DNA of 24,186 nt from Desulfovibrio sp. (GCA_009773975.1 VSMX01000014.1:410-24595); one strand, 5' to 3'; positions 8,644 to 17,153 are shown, numbered from the stretch's first letter. Notes: generated by a model not told the origin, from the sequence alone. Translations and numbers: made by a program.

Positions 8644-10955
8644 TGAAATTGATTCAGTGGCGCAGCTGGAAAGGCTGCGCTGCGACTGTTTTTTGCCTGT
8701 CGCTGCTGCTTGCGTTTTTGGGCTGGTTTGCGCTTGGGTTTTTGCCTCGTCCCCCCCTGTTGGAAGGCGTTTCCTTTGGCAAGATTGCTCTGGATGCCAA
8801 AGGCGGCATCCTGAAAATCTGTCTGGCGGATGATGAAAAATATCGCCTGCGCACGAATTTGGATTCCATTGCGCCCACGGCAATCTCAGCCCTGCTATGC
8901 TATGAGGACAGATATTTTTATTTCCATCCGGGAGTGAATCCCTTTGCCCTGGCTCGCGCTGCTTTCTCCAGCGTTTTCGGGGTTCGGCGCCAGGGGGCCT
9001 CAACCATTACCATGCAGGTGGCGCGTTTGCGTTACAAGCTGGAAACAGCAAGCATAAGCGGCAAGCTGCGGCAGATTTTTCATGCTCTTTTGCTGGAACG
9101 CCATTACAGCAAGCAGGAAATTTTGCTGGCCTATTTCACCCTTGCGCCCTACGGGGGAAATATCGAGGGACTGGAAGCCGCGGCCAGGATTTATTTTGCC
9201 AAACCGGCAAGGGAACTGACCAGGCTTGAATGCATGGCCCTGGCCGTTGTGCCTCAAAATCCCGTTGCGCGAAATCCCGTATCGGGCAAGGATTTTGACG
9301 AGGCCCGCATCCGGCTGGCCGCGCTGATGGCAGAAGGGGGAACGGCCAGCCCGCTCAAGGTGCGTTCGCTTGCGCGTCTGCCCTTTGCGGCGCCCCACCT
9401 TTCCATGGAGTTGCTGGGCAGGCCGGACTTTCTGAATGACCAGGGCATTGCGCGTTCCTTTATCGAACAGGATTTGCAAAAATTGCTGGAAAGGGCAATT
9501 GCAAATCACGTTGAAAAGGGCAGAAGAATTGGTATTTGCAATGCAGCGGCCATTCTGGTCAATACAGACAGTATGCGGGTTTGCGCCCTGGTCGGCTCGG
9601 CTGATTTTTTTGCCGCCAAAATCCAGGGCCAGGTTGACGGCACAAGGGCCAGGCGTTCGCCCGGCTCGACACTCAAGCCTTTTATCTACGCCCTTGCCCT
9701 GGAACAAGGCCTGATTCACCCGCGCAGCATACTTGATGACAGCCCGAAATCCTTTGGCGGCTATGACCCCGAAAACTTCGACAAGGGCTTTCGGGGGCCG
9801 CTTTCCGCTACCGATGCCCTGGCGGCCAGCAGAAATTTGCCTGCCCTGCTGCTTTCCGAACAGCTTGCCGCGCCAGGGCTTCATGGCTTTTTAAAAAGGG
9901 CACATGTGGAATTGCCGAAAGACGCTGGCCATTACGGCCTTGCCCTGGCCCTCGGCGGCGCGGAAGTCAGCATGCGCGAACTGGCCGGCCTTTATGCCAT
10001 GCTCGCCAATCAGGGAATCTGGCGCCCCCTGCGAATGGCAAGGAAAGATAGCGAAAAAGGCGAAGCCCTGCGCCTGCTTTCGCCGGAAAGCGCCCATCTT
10101 GTTCTGCGCATGCTGGAACGGGAAGACCTTTTTGTGCGCCAAAATGGCGGACGTTTGCCCCTGCGCTGCAAAACGGGAACCTCAAACGGCTACAGGGATG
10201 CCTGGACCGCTGGCTTGTGCGGCCAGTATGTGCTAATTGTCTGGGTGGGCAATTTCGACAATCGCGCAAATCCGGCCTTTGTGGGCGGCGAGGCTGCCTT
10301 GCCGCTTTTTGAAGAAATTGCCGGCGGTCTGGCTTATAGCCGTCATTTGCGCGATGATTTGCCAAAACGGGAAAATCATCTCAATTTGCAAAAAATTGCC
10401 GTCTGCAAGGAAACAGGCGATCTGGCCATCGAACGCTGCAGCGAGCATATCGACACGCTCTTTATTCCCGGAATATCGCCGACAATGGATAGCGGCATAC
10501 TTCGACCGATTCTTGTGGATAAAAAGACAGGTTTGCGCGCCTGCAGGCAAGTTCCTGGAGAAACAGAACAGATTTACTGGGAATTTTGGCCGACCGAGCA
10601 ACAGCGGATTTTTGCCCAGGCCGGCAAGCCCAAACCACTGCCGCCTGATTGGCTGCCAGAATGCAGGCAGGCGGAGGCCACTTCCGCCAAACGGCATCCG
10701 GTGATTGTGCTGCCCAAAAAGAATGTAACCTATCTGGATGATTTTTCCGGCGTGGGCGCGGGCATTCCCCTCAAGGCTTCGCTTGACGCGGAAGCGTCTT
10801 TCGCGCACTGGTTTGCGGGCAAGACTTACATTGGCAAGACCGGGCCCGGAGAGATCATTTTTTGGCATCCCAAAAAACCGGGCATGGTGGAGCTTGTCGT
10901 TGTTGACGATCAGGGCGCCAGCGCAAGGCAAAAATGTGAAATTGAAGCGCCGTGA
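8643..10955 (+). CDS. pbpC: Penicillin-binding protein 1C (bifunctional)
   Basis: Inner-membrane peptidoglycan synthase with glycosyltransferase and transpeptidase domains. It has 770 residues and one N-terminal membrane helix at about 10-33. The GT51 domain carries YEDRYFYFHPG with catalytic Glu 88 and GASTITMQVARLRY. The transpeptidase domain has the active-site tetrad STLK (Ser 342, Lys 345), SRN at 396-398 and KTG at 510-512. The last 90 or so residues form the beta-sandwich BiPBP_C domain typical of PBP1C. Translation is probably coupled to the preceding alpha-2-macroglobulin gene by the 1-nt overlap, in line with the proposed joint role in repairing the wall after protease attack. All catalytic residues are present. 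E. coli PbpC is of similar length. Confidence 0.95.
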   Translation: MKLIQWRSWKGCAATVFCLSLLLAFLGWFALGFLPRPPLLEGVSFGKIALDAKGGILKICLADDEKYRLRTNLDSIAPTAISALLCYEDRYFYFHPGVNPFALARAAFSSVFGVRRQGASTITMQVARLRYKLETASISGKLRQIFHALLLERHYSKQEILLAYFTLAPYGGNIEGLEAAARIYFAKPARELTRLECMALAVVPQNPVARNPVSGKDFDEARIRLAALMAEGGTASPLKVRSLARLPFAAPHLSMELLGRPDFLNDQGIARSFIEQDLQKLLERAIANHVEKGRRIGICNAAAILVNTDSMRVCALVGSADFFAAKIQGQVDGTRARRSPGSTLKPFIYALALEQGLIHPRSILDDSPKSFGGYDPENFDKGFRGPLSATDALAASRNLPALLLSEQLAAPGLHGFLKRAHVELPKDAGHYGLALALGGAEVSMRELAGLYAMLANQGIWRPLRMARKDSEKGEALRLLSPESAHLVLRMLEREDLFVRQNGGRLPLRCKTGTSNGYRDAWTAGLCGQYVLIVWVGNFDNRANPAFVGGEAALPLFEEIAGGLAYSRHLRDDLPKRENHLNLQKIAVCKETGDLAIERCSEHIDTLFIPGISPTMDSGILRPILVDKKTGLRACRQVPGETEQIYWEFWPTEQQRIFAQAGKPKPLPPDWLPECRQAEATSAKRHPVIVLPKKNVTYLDDFSGVGAGIPLKASLDAEASFAHWFAGKTYIGKTGPGEIIFWHPKKPGMVELVVVDDQGASARQKCEIEAP

Positions 10956-10998
10956 TAATCGCTTCTTTATTTAACGATTTAACGAAAGGGAAACTGGG

Positions 10999-12624
10999 AT
11001 GGCATTTACATACGATGTGGAAAGTTTCAGGGATTCTTTTGAACACGAAACAACATGGCTGAATGGTTTTTTGCGCAATGTGGCGCGCTACTGGAAAAAA
11101 CAGGCTGCGCGCTGCGCCGATACCGGCCAGACATGGACTTACAGGGAGCTTAACGAAGACGCCAACAGGCTGGCCAATGCTTTTCTGGCTGACGGGCTGA
11201 AAAAGAATGATGTCATCATGTACATACTCTTCAACAGTCCGGAATTTTTGTTTTGTTACCTGGCCGGCCACAAGACTGGCGCCATAAATTGCCCCATAAA
11301 CTACAGGCTTGCGCCGGGCGAGCTTGCGCTCCTGCTGGAGGACAGCAGGCCGGAATTCCTTGTTTATGACACGTTTTTTGCCGATACGGTAAACAAGGCC
11401 CTGGAAATGTCGAGTTTCAGGCCGCGTCGCATCCTTTGCTGCGGCAGAGGGACTGGACCAGCCTGCATGCCATTGAAGGATTACATGGACCAGGGCTCGA
11501 CGGAAGACCCGGTTATCGCTAAAAAAAAACATATCTATGACGAAACGACAAGGCTTTACACATCCGGCACCACAAACAGGGCCAAGGCGGTCCCCATAAA
11601 TTCGATCAACGAGGTCTTTTCCGCGCACGATGTGATCATGCATTATCCGCTCAATTCAGAGGACCGCACATTGAATCTGACGCCCTGGTTTCACCGTGGC
11701 GGCATACACATCGGCGGCCCGACAGCTACGCTGTATGTTGGCGGGGAAGTGGTGATCATGCGGGAATTCAAGCCCAGGACGGCCCTGGATATCATCAGGA
11801 ACTGCAATGTAACCTACATAACGGGCGTGCCCTCGATCTTCAGGCTGCTGGCCAGGGCGCAAATGGCTTCCCCTGTTGACTTGTCCTCCCTCCGCGGCCT
11901 CTGCTCCATGGGCAGTCCTTTTTCCAGGGCCGAGCTTCTTGAATACCGCGGTCTTTTTTCGCAAAATATTCTCAATGGTTACGGCACAACGGAAACTTTT
12001 GTTAATACCTATATGCGGCCATTCAGCCCCATCGAAAAATGCGCTTCAACCGGCCAGGCCTGCATTGATGACGAGGTGCGCCTGGTGAAGGTTGTGCCGG
12101 ATGGCCATGGAGAGCCGGACGACCTGGTTAAAAAGGACAACCATGAAATCGGGGAAATCATCATCAAGGCGCCTCACAAGTCAACGGGCTGCTATGTCAA
12201 CAATCCGGAAATGACGGCCAAAAAGTTTTACAAGAATTTCCATTATACAGGCGATATCGGCATTTGGGACGAGGATGGCTTTATAACCGTGCTGAGCCGC
12301 AAGGACGACATGATCATTTGCTCTGGCGAGAATATTTATCCCGCGCAAATCGAGGCTGCGCTGAACGAACATCCAAAGGTTGCGGAAAGCGCGGTTATCG
12401 GCGTGCCGGACAAATTGCACGGCCAGTGCGTTACAGCATATGTGGTTCCTCTCGACAATAGCCTGACTGTCGCGGAATTGAAGGATTGGTGCGCTTCCCA
12501 TCCCATGCTTCCCCCATACAAAAGGCCAAGGGCCTATTCATTGGTCGAGAGCCTGCCGCACACAGCCACTGGCAAGCTTATGCACTACAAGATAAGGGAA
12601 CAGGCCAACAAAGCCGGGAAATAG
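10999..12624 (+). CDS. AMP-dependent acyl-CoA synthetase/ligase family protein
   Basis: Member of the ANL adenylating superfamily, which activates carboxylic acids as acyl-AMP and usually transfers them to CoA. It has 541 residues, cytosolic. Motifs in order are the nucleotide-binding loop YTSGTT (187-192) followed by NRAKAV, the A5 motif GYGTTE (327-332), YTGD (416-419), the hinge segment SRKDDMIICSGENIYP, and the C-terminal ATGKL with catalytic Lys 526. The loop is unusual: the family normally has Gly or Ser after TSGTT, here Asn, and Ala replaces the Gly after the loop Lys. The ATG is preceded by AAAGGGA and lies 43 nt after pbpC. It is followed 25 nt later by a sugar-acetyltransferase-like gene. 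The substrate is unknown; fatty, aromatic or carnitine-type acids are all possible. Confidence 0.85.
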   Translation: MAFTYDVESFRDSFEHETTWLNGFLRNVARYWKKQAARCADTGQTWTYRELNEDANRLANAFLADGLKKNDVIMYILFNSPEFLFCYLAGHKTGAINCPINYRLAPGELALLLEDSRPEFLVYDTFFADTVNKALEMSSFRPRRILCCGRGTGPACMPLKDYMDQGSTEDPVIAKKKHIYDETTRLYTSGTTNRAKAVPINSINEVFSAHDVIMHYPLNSEDRTLNLTPWFHRGGIHIGGPTATLYVGGEVVIMREFKPRTALDIIRNCNVTYITGVPSIFRLLARAQMASPVDLSSLRGLCSMGSPFSRAELLEYRGLFSQNILNGYGTTETFVNTYMRPFSPIEKCASTGQACIDDEVRLVKVVPDGHGEPDDLVKKDNHEIGEIIIKAPHKSTGCYVNNPEMTAKKFYKNFHYTGDIGIWDEDGFITVLSRKDDMIICSGENIYPAQIEAALNEHPKVAESAVIGVPDKLHGQCVTAYVVPLDNSLTVAELKDWCASHPMLPPYKRPRAYSLVESLPHTATGKLMHYKIREQANKAGK

Positions 12625-12649
12625 GACACTCTCGCGGAAGGAAAAACAA

Positions 12650-13258
12650 ATGAACCAGAAGGAAAGAATGTTGGCTGGCCTGCCCTACAGGCCAGGACAT
12701 GACGGCTTGCGCGAGCTTTACCTGAATTGCCGCCGCCTTGTATATGCCTACAATAATCTCCATCCTGACAAGATTGGGGAAAGGGACGACCTGATTCGAA
12801 GGATTCTCGGCAAATGCGGCGAGCGTGTGGCAGTGGAGCCGCCCTTTCATTGTGATTATGGCGTTCATATTGAAGTTGGCGACAATTTTTTTGCCAACTT
12901 CAATTGCGTAATCCTGGATGTTGCCAGGGTCATGATCGGCAAAAATGTCATGTTTGCGCCCAATGTGGGAATTTATGCGGCTGGCCATCCTGTTCATTGG
13001 CAAAGCCGCAATTCGGGCTATGAATATGGTCGGGAAATCACGATTGGCGACAATGTCTGGCTTGGCGGGAATGTTATCGTCAATCCCGGGATAAATATAG
13101 GCAATAATGTTGTTGTAGGCTCGGGCAGCGTTGTTACCAGGGATATCCCGGACAATATGCTGGCAGCGGGTAATCCCTGCAGGGTTTTGCGCGAGATAAC
13201 AGACCAGGATCGCAAGTATTATTTCAGAAACCTGGAATTTGACGTGGAGGATTATTAA
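12650..13258 (+). CDS. Maltose/galactoside O-acetyltransferase family protein
   Basis: Left-handed beta-helix acetyltransferase of the Maa/LacA/NodL group, which moves acetyl from acetyl-CoA to a sugar hydroxyl. It has 202 residues. An N-terminal MAT domain (ERMLAGLPYRPG, then YNNLHP) precedes hexapeptide repeats such as IGKNVMFAPNVGIY, IGDNVWLGGNVIV and IGNNVVVGSGSVV. Catalytic His 113 sits in AAGHPV. The ending AAGNPCRVLREI is the usual C-terminal loop. A good GGAAGG site precedes the ATG. It is 25 nt downstream of the ligase-like gene and is the last gene before a terminator, so both are probably co-transcribed. The acceptor sugar cannot be read from sequence, and the symbol maa would be a guess. 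Confidence 0.88.
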   Translation: MNQKERMLAGLPYRPGHDGLRELYLNCRRLVYAYNNLHPDKIGERDDLIRRILGKCGERVAVEPPFHCDYGVHIEVGDNFFANFNCVILDVARVMIGKNVMFAPNVGIYAAGHPVHWQSRNSGYEYGREITIGDNVWLGGNVIVNPGINIGNNVVVGSGSVVTRDIPDNMLAAGNPCRVLREITDQDRKYYFRNLEFDVEDY

Positions 13259-13323
13259 GGTATTTGCAATGAAGCATTGAAAGCCGGATTTCACTATGCG
13301 CAAGGAATTTTTTTAATAAAAAC

Positions 13324-13358
13324 AAAAAACCATATCCAGGAGGCGGATACGGTTTTTT
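13324..13358 (+). terminator. Rho-independent terminator after acetyltransferase gene
   Basis: An A-rich arm plus ACC-TATCC pairs with GGATA-GGT (one mismatch) around the 7-nt loop AGGAGGC. Six T residues at 13353-13358 follow directly. The six A residues on the left can pair with the T-run, so it may work in both directions. It closes the run of genes that starts at 1873. Confidence 0.85.
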
Positions 13359-13566
13359 GAATTATTGCGCGCACCTCCGATTCAGGCCTGTTTTGCGCAA
13401 GCAGGATGTGTTTAAATATAAAATAGATGATCAGTAGGACATAATTCCGCAATATTCTTTATGCGATTGCCCAGGGCCGCCCTTGCCTCCAGCTTGTTTT
13501 TCGGGCATTTGGGTAGTATATAAGCCCGAATTTTTAATTTTAAATATCTAACAAGCGGGAAAGAAA
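13359..13566. other. Intergenic region with promoter candidates for ABC-mnmA-tgt
   Basis: No gene seen. Two weak promoter candidates occur. One is TTGCGC (13393-13398) and TATAAA (13417-13422), 18 nt apart. The other is TTGTTT (13494-13499) and TATATA (13517-13522), 17 nt apart. The second lies across a hairpin described separately. Neither is strong enough to choose between them. Confidence 0.35.
13500..13535 (+). promoter_or_regulatory. Hairpin with T-run: attenuator or operator
   Basis: TTCGGGC (13500-13506) and GCCCGAA (13524-13530) form a perfect 7-bp stem with a 17-nt loop, followed by TTTTT at 13531-13535. It lies 32 nt before the GTG of the ABC ATPase gene. If transcription starts upstream (near 13430) it could terminate or attenuate. 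If the TTGTTT/TATATA promoter is used, the same palindrome covers its spacer and -10 box and would be an operator instead. Confidence 0.45.
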
Positions 13567-14310
13567 GTGGCGGACGATACCACCCCCATTATTGAAATCA
13601 GGAATGTCTGGAAATATTTTGGGCGCTTGCCTGCGCTTCAGGACGTTTCATTAAAAGTCACTCCTGGCGAAAGACTGGTCATTATAGGCCCATCCGGATC
13701 TGGCAAATCCACGCTTTTGCGTTCAATCAACCGTCTAGAGGAAATCGACAAGGGGGCAATTATCGTCAAGGGCAAGGATATCAACGACCCTCACGAAAAC
13801 ATCAACCTCATTCGCCGCAATCTCGGCATGGTCTTTCAGCAGTTCAATCTCTTTCCGCACAAGACTGTGCTGCAAAATCTTACAATGGCGCCCATAAAGC
13901 TTCTGGGGCTTGACCCCGAAGACGCGGAAGCACGCGCCCTTGTGCTGCTCAAGAAAGTCGGCATCAGCGACAAGGCCAATGTTTATCCCGCCATGCTTTC
14001 AGGCGGCCAGCAGCAGCGCGTCGCCATTGCGCGCGCGCTTGCCATGCAGCCGGAGATCATGCTTTTTGACGAGCCGACTTCCGCGCTCGACCCGGAAATG
14101 GTCGGGGAAGTTCTTGATGTCATGGTTACCCTTGCAGAGGAAGGCATGACCATGATTTGCGTGACCCACGAAATGGGCTTTGCGCGCACCGTGGCGGATC
14201 GCCTCATTTTTATGGATCACGGCCAGATTGTGGAGGCTGGCAAGCCCGACACCCTGTTTACCGCGCCGCGCCACCCGAGGCTGAGACAGTTCCTGAACCA
14301 GATTCTCTGA
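13567..14310 (+). CDS. Polar-amino-acid-type ABC transporter ATP-binding protein
   Basis: ATPase subunit that powers amino-acid uptake, closest in style to GlnQ/HisP/ArtP. It has 247 residues. Walker A GPSGSGKST is at 41-49, the Q-loop is in MVFQQFNLFPH, the signature LSGGQQQR is at 144-151, and Walker B LFDEPTSALDPE has Asp 168 and Glu 169. The switch His is in VTHEMGFA. The GTG start at 13567 has GGGAAAG upstream. No permease or substrate-binding protein gene lies beside it, which is unusual because these genes are normally clustered. It is followed after 6 nt by mnmA, so it appears to be the first gene of a tRNA-modification operon. The substrate is not determinable. Confidence 0.9.
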   Translation: MADDTTPIIEIRNVWKYFGRLPALQDVSLKVTPGERLVIIGPSGSGKSTLLRSINRLEEIDKGAIIVKGKDINDPHENINLIRRNLGMVFQQFNLFPHKTVLQNLTMAPIKLLGLDPEDAEARALVLLKKVGISDKANVYPAMLSGGQQQRVAIARALAMQPEIMLFDEPTSALDPEMVGEVLDVMVTLAEEGMTMICVTHEMGFARTVADRLIFMDHGQIVEAGKPDTLFTAPRHPRLRQFLNQIL

Positions 14311-14316
14311 TACCTC

Positions 14317-15405
14317 TTGAAAAAACAAAGAATTGCCGTGGCCGTAAGCGGCGGCGTGGACAGTCTTTGCGCGCTCTTGCTCCTGCATGAACAGGGCTAC
14401 GACCTCGTTGCCGTGCACGGAATATTCCAGGAGCCGCAAAAATTGCCGGCCCCCGCGGCATTGCGCGCCGAACAAAAAATTGCCGGCCTGCGGGCAATCT
14501 GCAAGAGCCTGGCTATCCCCCTTCACAGCCCGGATTTTGCAAACCTGTTTGCGGCCAGGGTGATATCGCCTTTCGCAAAAGCCTGGGCCAGTGGCTTTAC
14601 CCCCAATCCCTGCGCTATCTGCAATCGGGACATGAAATTCGGCGCGCTTTTTGATTTTGCCATGGCTCTTGGGGCAGATAAATTCGCAACCGGCCATTAT
14701 GCCAGCCTCGCCCAAAATCCCCATGACGGCGCTGTTGTCCTGAAAAGGGGCGCAAGCCGCAAAAAGGATCAAAGTTATTTTCTGGGGCTGGTGCCACGCG
14801 GCATTTTATCCCGTCTGGCCTTTCCCCTTGCCGCGCATGAGAAGGAATTTTGCAGGGAATTTGTACGAAACCGGGGCTTCAATCCGCCAGATGAGGCCGA
14901 GAGTCAGGATATCTGCTTTATGGTTGGCCAGTCCTGCCAGGATTTTCTGGCTTGCTATTGCCGCGAAAACGCTCTTTTGCCGGGCGCCCCGGGGCCAATG
15001 ATTCTGAACGGCAAAACAATTGGCCGGCACAAAGGCCTCTGGAATTATACCATTGGCCAGCGCAAAGGCCTGGGCATTGCCCACAGCGCGCCGCTTTACG
15101 TCATTTGCAAGGATTTTGCCAAAAACAGGCTTGTTCTTGGAGAGCGCGCGAACCTTGGCATGCAAAAAATCGTGGCCTGCGCCGTCAATATTTTTGTGCC
15201 CGCAAATCTTTGGCCGGAAAAAATCCTGGCAAAATTCAGGCATGGGGGAGAGCCGGTGCCAGCGCGCGCCTTTTATGACGGCAAGCTCATGGTCATCAGC
15301 CTGGACGAGAGGCATTTTCCCACGGCCAGGGGGCAAGTGGCGGCCATTTATGATTTTTCCGAGCATTTGCTGGCAGCCGGAATTGTACGCGAAACAGGGG
15401 CTTGA
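14317..15405 (+). CDS. mnmA: tRNA-specific 2-thiouridylase
   Basis: Thiolates uridine 34 at C2 in tRNA-Lys, tRNA-Glu and tRNA-Gln, using ATP and persulfide sulfur. It has 362 residues. The PP-loop SGGVDS is at 11-16. The catalytic Cys pair is Cys 99 in NPCAICNRDMKFG and Cys 200 in SQDICFM. Further family blocks are FATGHYA, KKDQSYFLG and NYTIGQRKGLGI. The start is a TTG just 6 nt after the ABC ATPase stop with no clear ribosome binding site. Because SGGVDS begins at residue 11 there is no room for a later start, so translation is probably coupled to the upstream gene. tgt follows directly, giving two position-34 modification genes in tandem. Confidence 0.95.
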   Translation: MKKQRIAVAVSGGVDSLCALLLLHEQGYDLVAVHGIFQEPQKLPAPAALRAEQKIAGLRAICKSLAIPLHSPDFANLFAARVISPFAKAWASGFTPNPCAICNRDMKFGALFDFAMALGADKFATGHYASLAQNPHDGAVVLKRGASRKKDQSYFLGLVPRGILSRLAFPLAAHEKEFCREFVRNRGFNPPDEAESQDICFMVGQSCQDFLACYCRENALLPGAPGPMILNGKTIGRHKGLWNYTIGQRKGLGIAHSAPLYVICKDFAKNRLVLGERANLGMQKIVACAVNIFVPANLWPEKILAKFRHGGEPVPARAFYDGKLMVISLDERHFPTARGQVAAIYDFSEHLLAAGIVRETGA

Positions 15406-15444
15406 GTTTTTTTGTCGGTTTTTTTGGTGGAGATATGCAGAAAA

Positions 15445-16581
15445 ATGGCTGAAAATATTTTTGTTCTGGAAGGCAGCGATGGCAAGTCCAGGGCGGGCTG
15501 GCTGAAAACCGCGCATGGCGCAATTCCCACACCCATCTTTATGCCAGTTGGCACTGTCGGCTCGGTCAAGGCAGTCGCGCCGGATGATTTGCAGGCAATC
15601 GGCGCGCCGATTATTCTTGGCAATACCTATCATCTTTATTTGAGGCCGGGGGATGATTTGGTGGCGAGGCATGGTGGATTGCATGCCTTCGCATCCTGGC
15701 CGGGATCGATTTTGACGGATAGCGGCGGCTTTCAGGTTTTCAGCCTCAATGCCCTGCGCAAAATAAAGCCCGACGGCGTGGAATTTCGTTCGCATATTGA
15801 CGGATCGCGGCATTTTTTCACGCCCAAAAAAGTCATTGAAATCCAGCGCAATCTCAACAGCGACATTATGATGGTGCTTGACGAATGCGTGTCATACGGA
15901 GCGGATCGGGGTTACACGGAAAAATCCGTCGCCCTGACTACATCCTGGGCAAGAATGGCCCGGGAGGAATGGCCCGGCAATTCTGGCAGGAATTTGCTCT
16001 TCGGCATTGTGCAGGGCGGCTTTTTCAAGGATTTGCGCGAAAATACGGCGCGTGAGATAGCCGCTCTGGATATTCACGGCAAGGCCATAGGCGGCCTGTC
16101 CCGAGGGGAGGGGAAGGAGGAAATGCACGATTTGCTCGCCTTTACCGCGGATCTGTTGCCAGAAAACAAACCGCGCTACCTGATGGGTGTGGGCACCCCC
16201 CTGGATATTGCCCTGGGCATAGCCAGGGGTATCGATATGTTCGACTGTGTGCTGCCAACCCGCAATGCCCGCAACGGCACATTGTTCACCTCGCAAGGCA
16301 AGATTGGCATCAAGCGAAAGGAGTATGCCGATTCCGACGAGCCGCTGGATCCGCAATGCGACTGCTATACCTGCCGCAATTTCTCAAGGGCATATTTGCG
16401 CCATCTGTACACAAGCCACGAGCTTCTTTCCTTCAGGCTCAATTCACTGCATAACCTGACCTATTTTCTCAACCTGGTTCGCAATGCCAGAAAGGCAATC
16501 CTAGAAAAAAAATATGCCGAATTCCTGGATTCAATTATCGCGACGTATCCGGATGAGGCGGAAAAGGCTGGCTGCTTGTAA
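15445..16581 (+). CDS. tgt: Queuine tRNA-ribosyltransferase (tRNA-guanine transglycosylase)
   Basis: Exchanges guanine 34 for preQ1 in GUN-anticodon tRNAs, the committed step of queuosine modification. It has 378 residues. General-acid Asp 92 lies in DSGGFQVFSL and nucleophile Asp 267 in FDCVLPTRNARNG. The zinc site is Cys 305, Cys 307, Cys 310 (CDCYTC) and His 336. I use the ATG at 15445 because MAENIFVLEG fits the family N-terminus and length (about 375). The frame is open to a TTG at 15412, but those extra 11 residues are not family-like. A GTGGAG site lies about 12 nt upstream. It follows mnmA by 39 nt, a stretch containing two T-runs, and ends 4 nt from the end of a convergent VUT-family transporter gene. 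Confidence 0.96.
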   Translation: MAENIFVLEGSDGKSRAGWLKTAHGAIPTPIFMPVGTVGSVKAVAPDDLQAIGAPIILGNTYHLYLRPGDDLVARHGGLHAFASWPGSILTDSGGFQVFSLNALRKIKPDGVEFRSHIDGSRHFFTPKKVIEIQRNLNSDIMMVLDECVSYGADRGYTEKSVALTTSWARMAREEWPGNSGRNLLFGIVQGGFFKDLRENTAREIAALDIHGKAIGGLSRGEGKEEMHDLLAFTADLLPENKPRYLMGVGTPLDIALGIARGIDMFDCVLPTRNARNGTLFTSQGKIGIKRKEYADSDEPLDPQCDCYTCRNFSRAYLRHLYTSHELLSFRLNSLHNLTYFLNLVRNARKAILEKKYAEFLDSIIATYPDEAEKAGCL

Positions 16582-16585
16582 GGAT

Positions 16586-17074
16586 CTATGCGGCTTCGGG
16601 AGCCAACTGTTCCCTCCGTCTTACCAGATAAAAAACCAGCAAGGCGCCAAAAAGCTTGGAAAGACTCATGGCCGCGACGCCAAGCGGCGTGGCAAGGTCA
16701 ATAATGGTCAGAAAGACCAGACTGTCCAGGGGCGCGCCAAGCAGGCTGGAAATCAGGATGCGTTGGGAAAATGGGCGTTTGGTAAAGGTAAACATGGCCC
16801 AGTCGGCCAGTTCGCCAAGGGCGAAAGCCAGCGCGCTGGCAATGGCAAGGGCGGGGCTGGCCATCCACCAGCTTATGGCGCAGCCGGCCAGCATGGCCCA
16901 GAGAATATTGTGCCCTATTCTGCGCTGGGCAAAATCTCGCACTACAAAAACAAAGCCCACGATAAGGGCGACAGGCGACCAGAGATCGCCATTGGGCAAT
17001 TCCAGCGGCGGCGTAATGGCAAAGGCCCAGTTTACGCCGGCAATAAGGGCAATATAGACTATTAATGATAGCAT
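16586..17074 (-). CDS. VUT/YhhQ-family membrane protein, probable queuosine-precursor transporter
   Basis: Inner-membrane protein of 162 residues with about five or six hydrophobic segments. The block GELADWAMFTF, then RPFSQRILISSLLGAPLDSLVFL, is typical of the VUT family (PF02592; E. coli YhhQ/QueT imports queuosine precursors). The position next to tgt, tail to tail with a 4-nt gap, supports a role in importing preQ1, preQ0 or queuine for Tgt; this is inference from family and neighbourhood. I chose the ATG at 17074-17072. The open frame extends upstream to 17383, but that extension is not hydrophobic and crosses the inverted-repeat region, so it is probably non-coding. The ribosome binding site is weak. 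Confidence 0.78.
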   Translation of the reverse strand: MLSLIVYIALIAGVNWAFAITPPLELPNGDLWSPVALIVGFVFVVRDFAQRRIGHNILWAMLAGCAISWWMASPALAIASALAFALGELADWAMFTFTKRPFSQRILISSLLGAPLDSLVFLTIIDLATPLGVAAMSLSKLFGALLVFYLVRRREQLAPEAA

Positions 17075-17153
17075 GCGGGAAAAGTAGTGCAAGCCCTGGC
17101 AATAGTCAAGATTTCCAGGCAGGGGAAATTTGCGGTTTGCCGACAAAATCCAA

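Noticed and set aside
7213..9003. 596-codon minus-strand frame opposite the alpha-2-macroglobulin and pbpC genes
   Set aside because: Antisense shadow of two strongly supported genes. Its length follows from their codon bias, and it shows no family motif.
16514..17065. 183-codon plus-strand frame opposite the VUT gene
   Set aside because: Rich in Gly, Lys and Gln with no domain. The minus strand gives a typical multi-pass membrane protein with family motifs.
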